In this document: one piece after another, positions 62,310 to 64,000 of the stretch
How the letters are laid out: the number at the start of each line of letters is the position of its first letter
How positions within the stretch are numbered: position 1 is the first letter of the stretch
Assembly (NCBI RefSeq): GCF_014197615.1
Contig: NZ_JACIFY010000010.1
Span: 1-64,000 of the forward strand
DNA length: 64,000 nucleotides
DNA from: Rhizobium esperanzae
GTDB lineage: Bacteria > Pseudomonadota > Alphaproteobacteria > Rhizobiales > Rhizobiaceae
Direction of reading: 5' to 3'
Notes under the pieces: generated by a model
Database searches by the model: none
Told to the model about the DNA's origin: nothing
What the model saw: only the letters and a program-made list of their open reading frames with translations
Program-made: the position numbers and the translations under genes

Positions 62310-64000
62310 ATGATAAAGCCCTCGACTGATGGACAGCTTTTCGCCGAAGACGGCGTTTTACTGCCGATAATGGCGCCACGCCTTCAGGCGGATGTTCATC
62401 CGGACGGATATGCCGATCTCGCCCTTTGGGGCGCCGGAAGCCTGGGGCGCGTGAGATTTTCTGCAATCGGGGGCCCTTATAGCTATGCCCCGAACCGTAT
62501 GGTGTCCAACGATGGCGGCGTCTTCGTCGCGCAGTCGCTGCCGGTGATGTTGATCCGCGGTGTCAGCCTTCAGGGCGTCTATCCCGCACGTCGTTGCGCC
62601 TGGTGGCACGAGCCGGATGGGCAAAGTGCGAGGGTGAAGCTCACTCGGACCCAGCATCGGCGGACTTTCGAAATGGCCTGGGGCGTTCTCATTGTCGACG
62701 CTCTCGGTCCGGATCTGCGGATTGCCGTCGGCGCTTCGAGAGACGAAGCCGAGAGCGCTCTCAACCTCACCAGCGAAGCGATCATTGCCGAAGCCGCCGA
62801 ATATGTGGCGCGGTGCGATCTGACGCCCGAGGCCGACCCGCTGATGCGCAGCATGGTCAGCCAGGGGATCCATGCCGCCCTTTCCAGCATCCGGCGCGAC
62901 GAAAACGGCGCCTTTGCCGGCCTTGCCGCCGGGCAGGCCTATAGTGCTCCGGCACGGACCTATTACCGCGATGGCTACTGGACGATGCAGCCGCTGCTGA
63001 CGCTTGCCCCCGAGGCGGTGCGCGACGAAATCCGGCTGCTGGCCAAGGGGGTGCAGCCGGATGGAGAAGCCCCAAGCGGCGTGATCTTGACAGGGCCTGC
63101 GCAATCGGAGGCCTGGCAGCGTTTTGTCGCCGATAGCAAGGCCAATCCCAAAACCCACAAAAGAGCCGTTCCGGAGTACCATAACCGACCGCAGGATTGG
63201 TGGAGCGACCACTTCGACAGCCCGCTTTTCTTCGTTCTTTTCCTGAGCGACTATTTCAGCGCAACGAAAGATTTAGCCGAGGTGCAACTGCACTGGCCAA
63301 CGGTTCGGGCTATAGCGGATCGCTATCTCAGCCTGGCCGGCCCCGACAGCGTTCTGCCGCTGAAGGCGCGCAACGACCGGGACTGGGCCGACAACGTCTA
63401 TCGCGAGGGCCTTGTCTCATACGATCTGGGTCTTTTCGTCGGCGCCATGGATGCGATGGCAAGGCTCGGCGAGGATTTCGATCCGACGCTTGCCGAGCGC
63501 GCCCGCAGGACAGCGGACCTTGCCCGCCGGGAAATCGAGGCCAAACTCTTCGTCCCGGCGACGGGGGGATATGTCGACTACGGAACGCCCGGCGCTTTTG
63601 TCGAGGATCATCTGGCCCTCGACAGCCTGACCTTGTCGCGATTTGCTGCGATTTCGCAGCAGAAGGCCGTCGGCATGCTGAAAGCTTTTGAAAGCAAACT
63701 GGAAACGCGCCACAATCAGGAACAGCCCTATGGCAGTTGGGGGGTGATGTGCGCCTATCCGCCCTTCAAGCGGCAAAGCGATCTGCGATCCAAGACCGCG
63801 TTTCCCTACCGCTACCATAATGGCTCGGACTGGCCCTATTGGGATGGCGCCTATGCCGAGGAACGCCTTCGTCATGGACTTGGTGGTGCGCGCTATGCGC
63901 TGACGCGCTGGTGGGAAACCTGTCTCGACAATGGCTGGATCGGTGCGGTGGAATATTTCTCGCCGCCTTACGGGCGCGGATCCCTGCTTCAGGGCTGGAG
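62310..64000 (+). CDS. Glycoside hydrolase, (alpha/alpha)6-barrel type, 3' end outside the window
   Basis: A continuous frame starts at ATG 62310 (MIKPSTDGQLFAED, with GGGGA upstream) and has no stop before the window end, so at least 563 residues are present. The first 190 residues form a beta-rich domain. Then TYYRDGYWTMQPLL, PQDWWSDHFDSPLFFVLFL, ARNDRDWADNVYREGLVSYD and RYHNGSDWPYWDGAYAEE show the Trp/Asp/Tyr-rich loops of six-hairpin glycosidases (GH15/63/100 or debranching-like). Substrate is unknown. Divergent from the ROK regulator, so probably induced by a sugar. Confidence 0.75.
   Translation, partial: MIKPSTDGQLFAEDGVLLPIMAPRLQADVHPDGYADLALWGAGSLGRVRFSAIGGPYSYAPNRMVSNDGGVFVAQSLPVMLIRGVSLQGVYPARRCAWWHEPDGQSARVKLTRTQHRRTFEMAWGVLIVDALGPDLRIAVGASRDEAESALNLTSEAIIAEAAEYVARCDLTPEADPLMRSMVSQGIHAALSSIRRDENGAFAGLAAGQAYSAPARTYYRDGYWTMQPLLTLAPEAVRDEIRLLAKGVQPDGEAPSGVILTGPAQSEAWQRFVADSKANPKTHKRAVPEYHNRPQDWWSDHFDSPLFFVLFLSDYFSATKDLAEVQLHWPTVRAIADRYLSLAGPDSVLPLKARNDRDWADNVYREGLVSYDLGLFVGAMDAMARLGEDFDPTLAERARRTADLARREIEAKLFVPATGGYVDYGTPGAFVEDHLALDSLTLSRFAAISQQKAVGMLKAFESKLETRHNQEQPYGSWGVMCAYPPFKRQSDLRSKTAFPYRYHNGSDWPYWDGAYAEERLRHGLGGARYALTRWWETCLDNGWIGAVEYFSPPYGRGSLLQGW

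Overview
This is a chromosomal segment of a Rhizobium, most likely of the R. leguminosarum/R. etli group. The basis is the dense high-GC coding, the gene families present (LdtR/LdtP, a BcsN-type cellulose operon, an rml dTDP-rhamnose operon, a DUF177-plsX-fabH-ihfA-merR string) and rhizobial palindromic repeats. All names come from reading translated sequence by eye; no database search was possible.

Layout. 0.1-9 kb is core: an exported protein, parC, an SRPBCC protein, a broken antitoxin/Doc toxin pair, a DMT exporter with bpt, and hemB with an RDD protein. 9-15.4 kb: ldtR and its probable target ldtP, then glyA-nrdR-ribD-ribE. ribD carries an in-frame palindromic repeat of about 180 bp. 15.4-30.5 kb is a surface-glycan block: rmlA-D with a large two-domain glycosyltransferase-like protein, a VioA-type sugar aminotransferase, decayed mobile DNA (IS630 remnant and an orphan SPRY-like gene), a Gfo/Idh oxidoreductase with an ATP-grasp enzyme, an FkbM-like methyltransferase, a fatty acid desaturase, a second methyltransferase and a family 2 glycosyltransferase. 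Small genes follow, and the riboflavin/nus operon resumes at ribH-nusB (32.6 kb), so the block appears to split a normally continuous operon.

33.7-41.2 kb: hppA, bamE, a CBP3-like chaperone, DUF177, plsX, fabH, ihfA and a MerR regulator. 41.3-43.9 kb: signalling genes and a DUF1236 protein. 44.2-53.3 kb: the cellulose operon bcsN-A-B-Z plus a TPR protein, with start/stop overlaps between A/B, B/Z and Z/TPR, then a HAD phosphatase.

54.1-58.35 kb is an A/T-richer accessory island ending at tRNA-Pro(GGG). It holds an 826-residue protein (zinc ribbon plus a PD-(D/E)xK-like motif) and a 246-residue protein with another PD-(D/E)xK-like motif. Neither is a family I recognise. This is the best candidate in the window for an undescribed, possibly defence-related, system. 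58.5-64 kb returns to rhizobial sequence: a methyltransferase, small unknown proteins, a DUF982 relic, an XRE regulator and a ROK regulator divergent from a glycoside hydrolase that runs off the window end.
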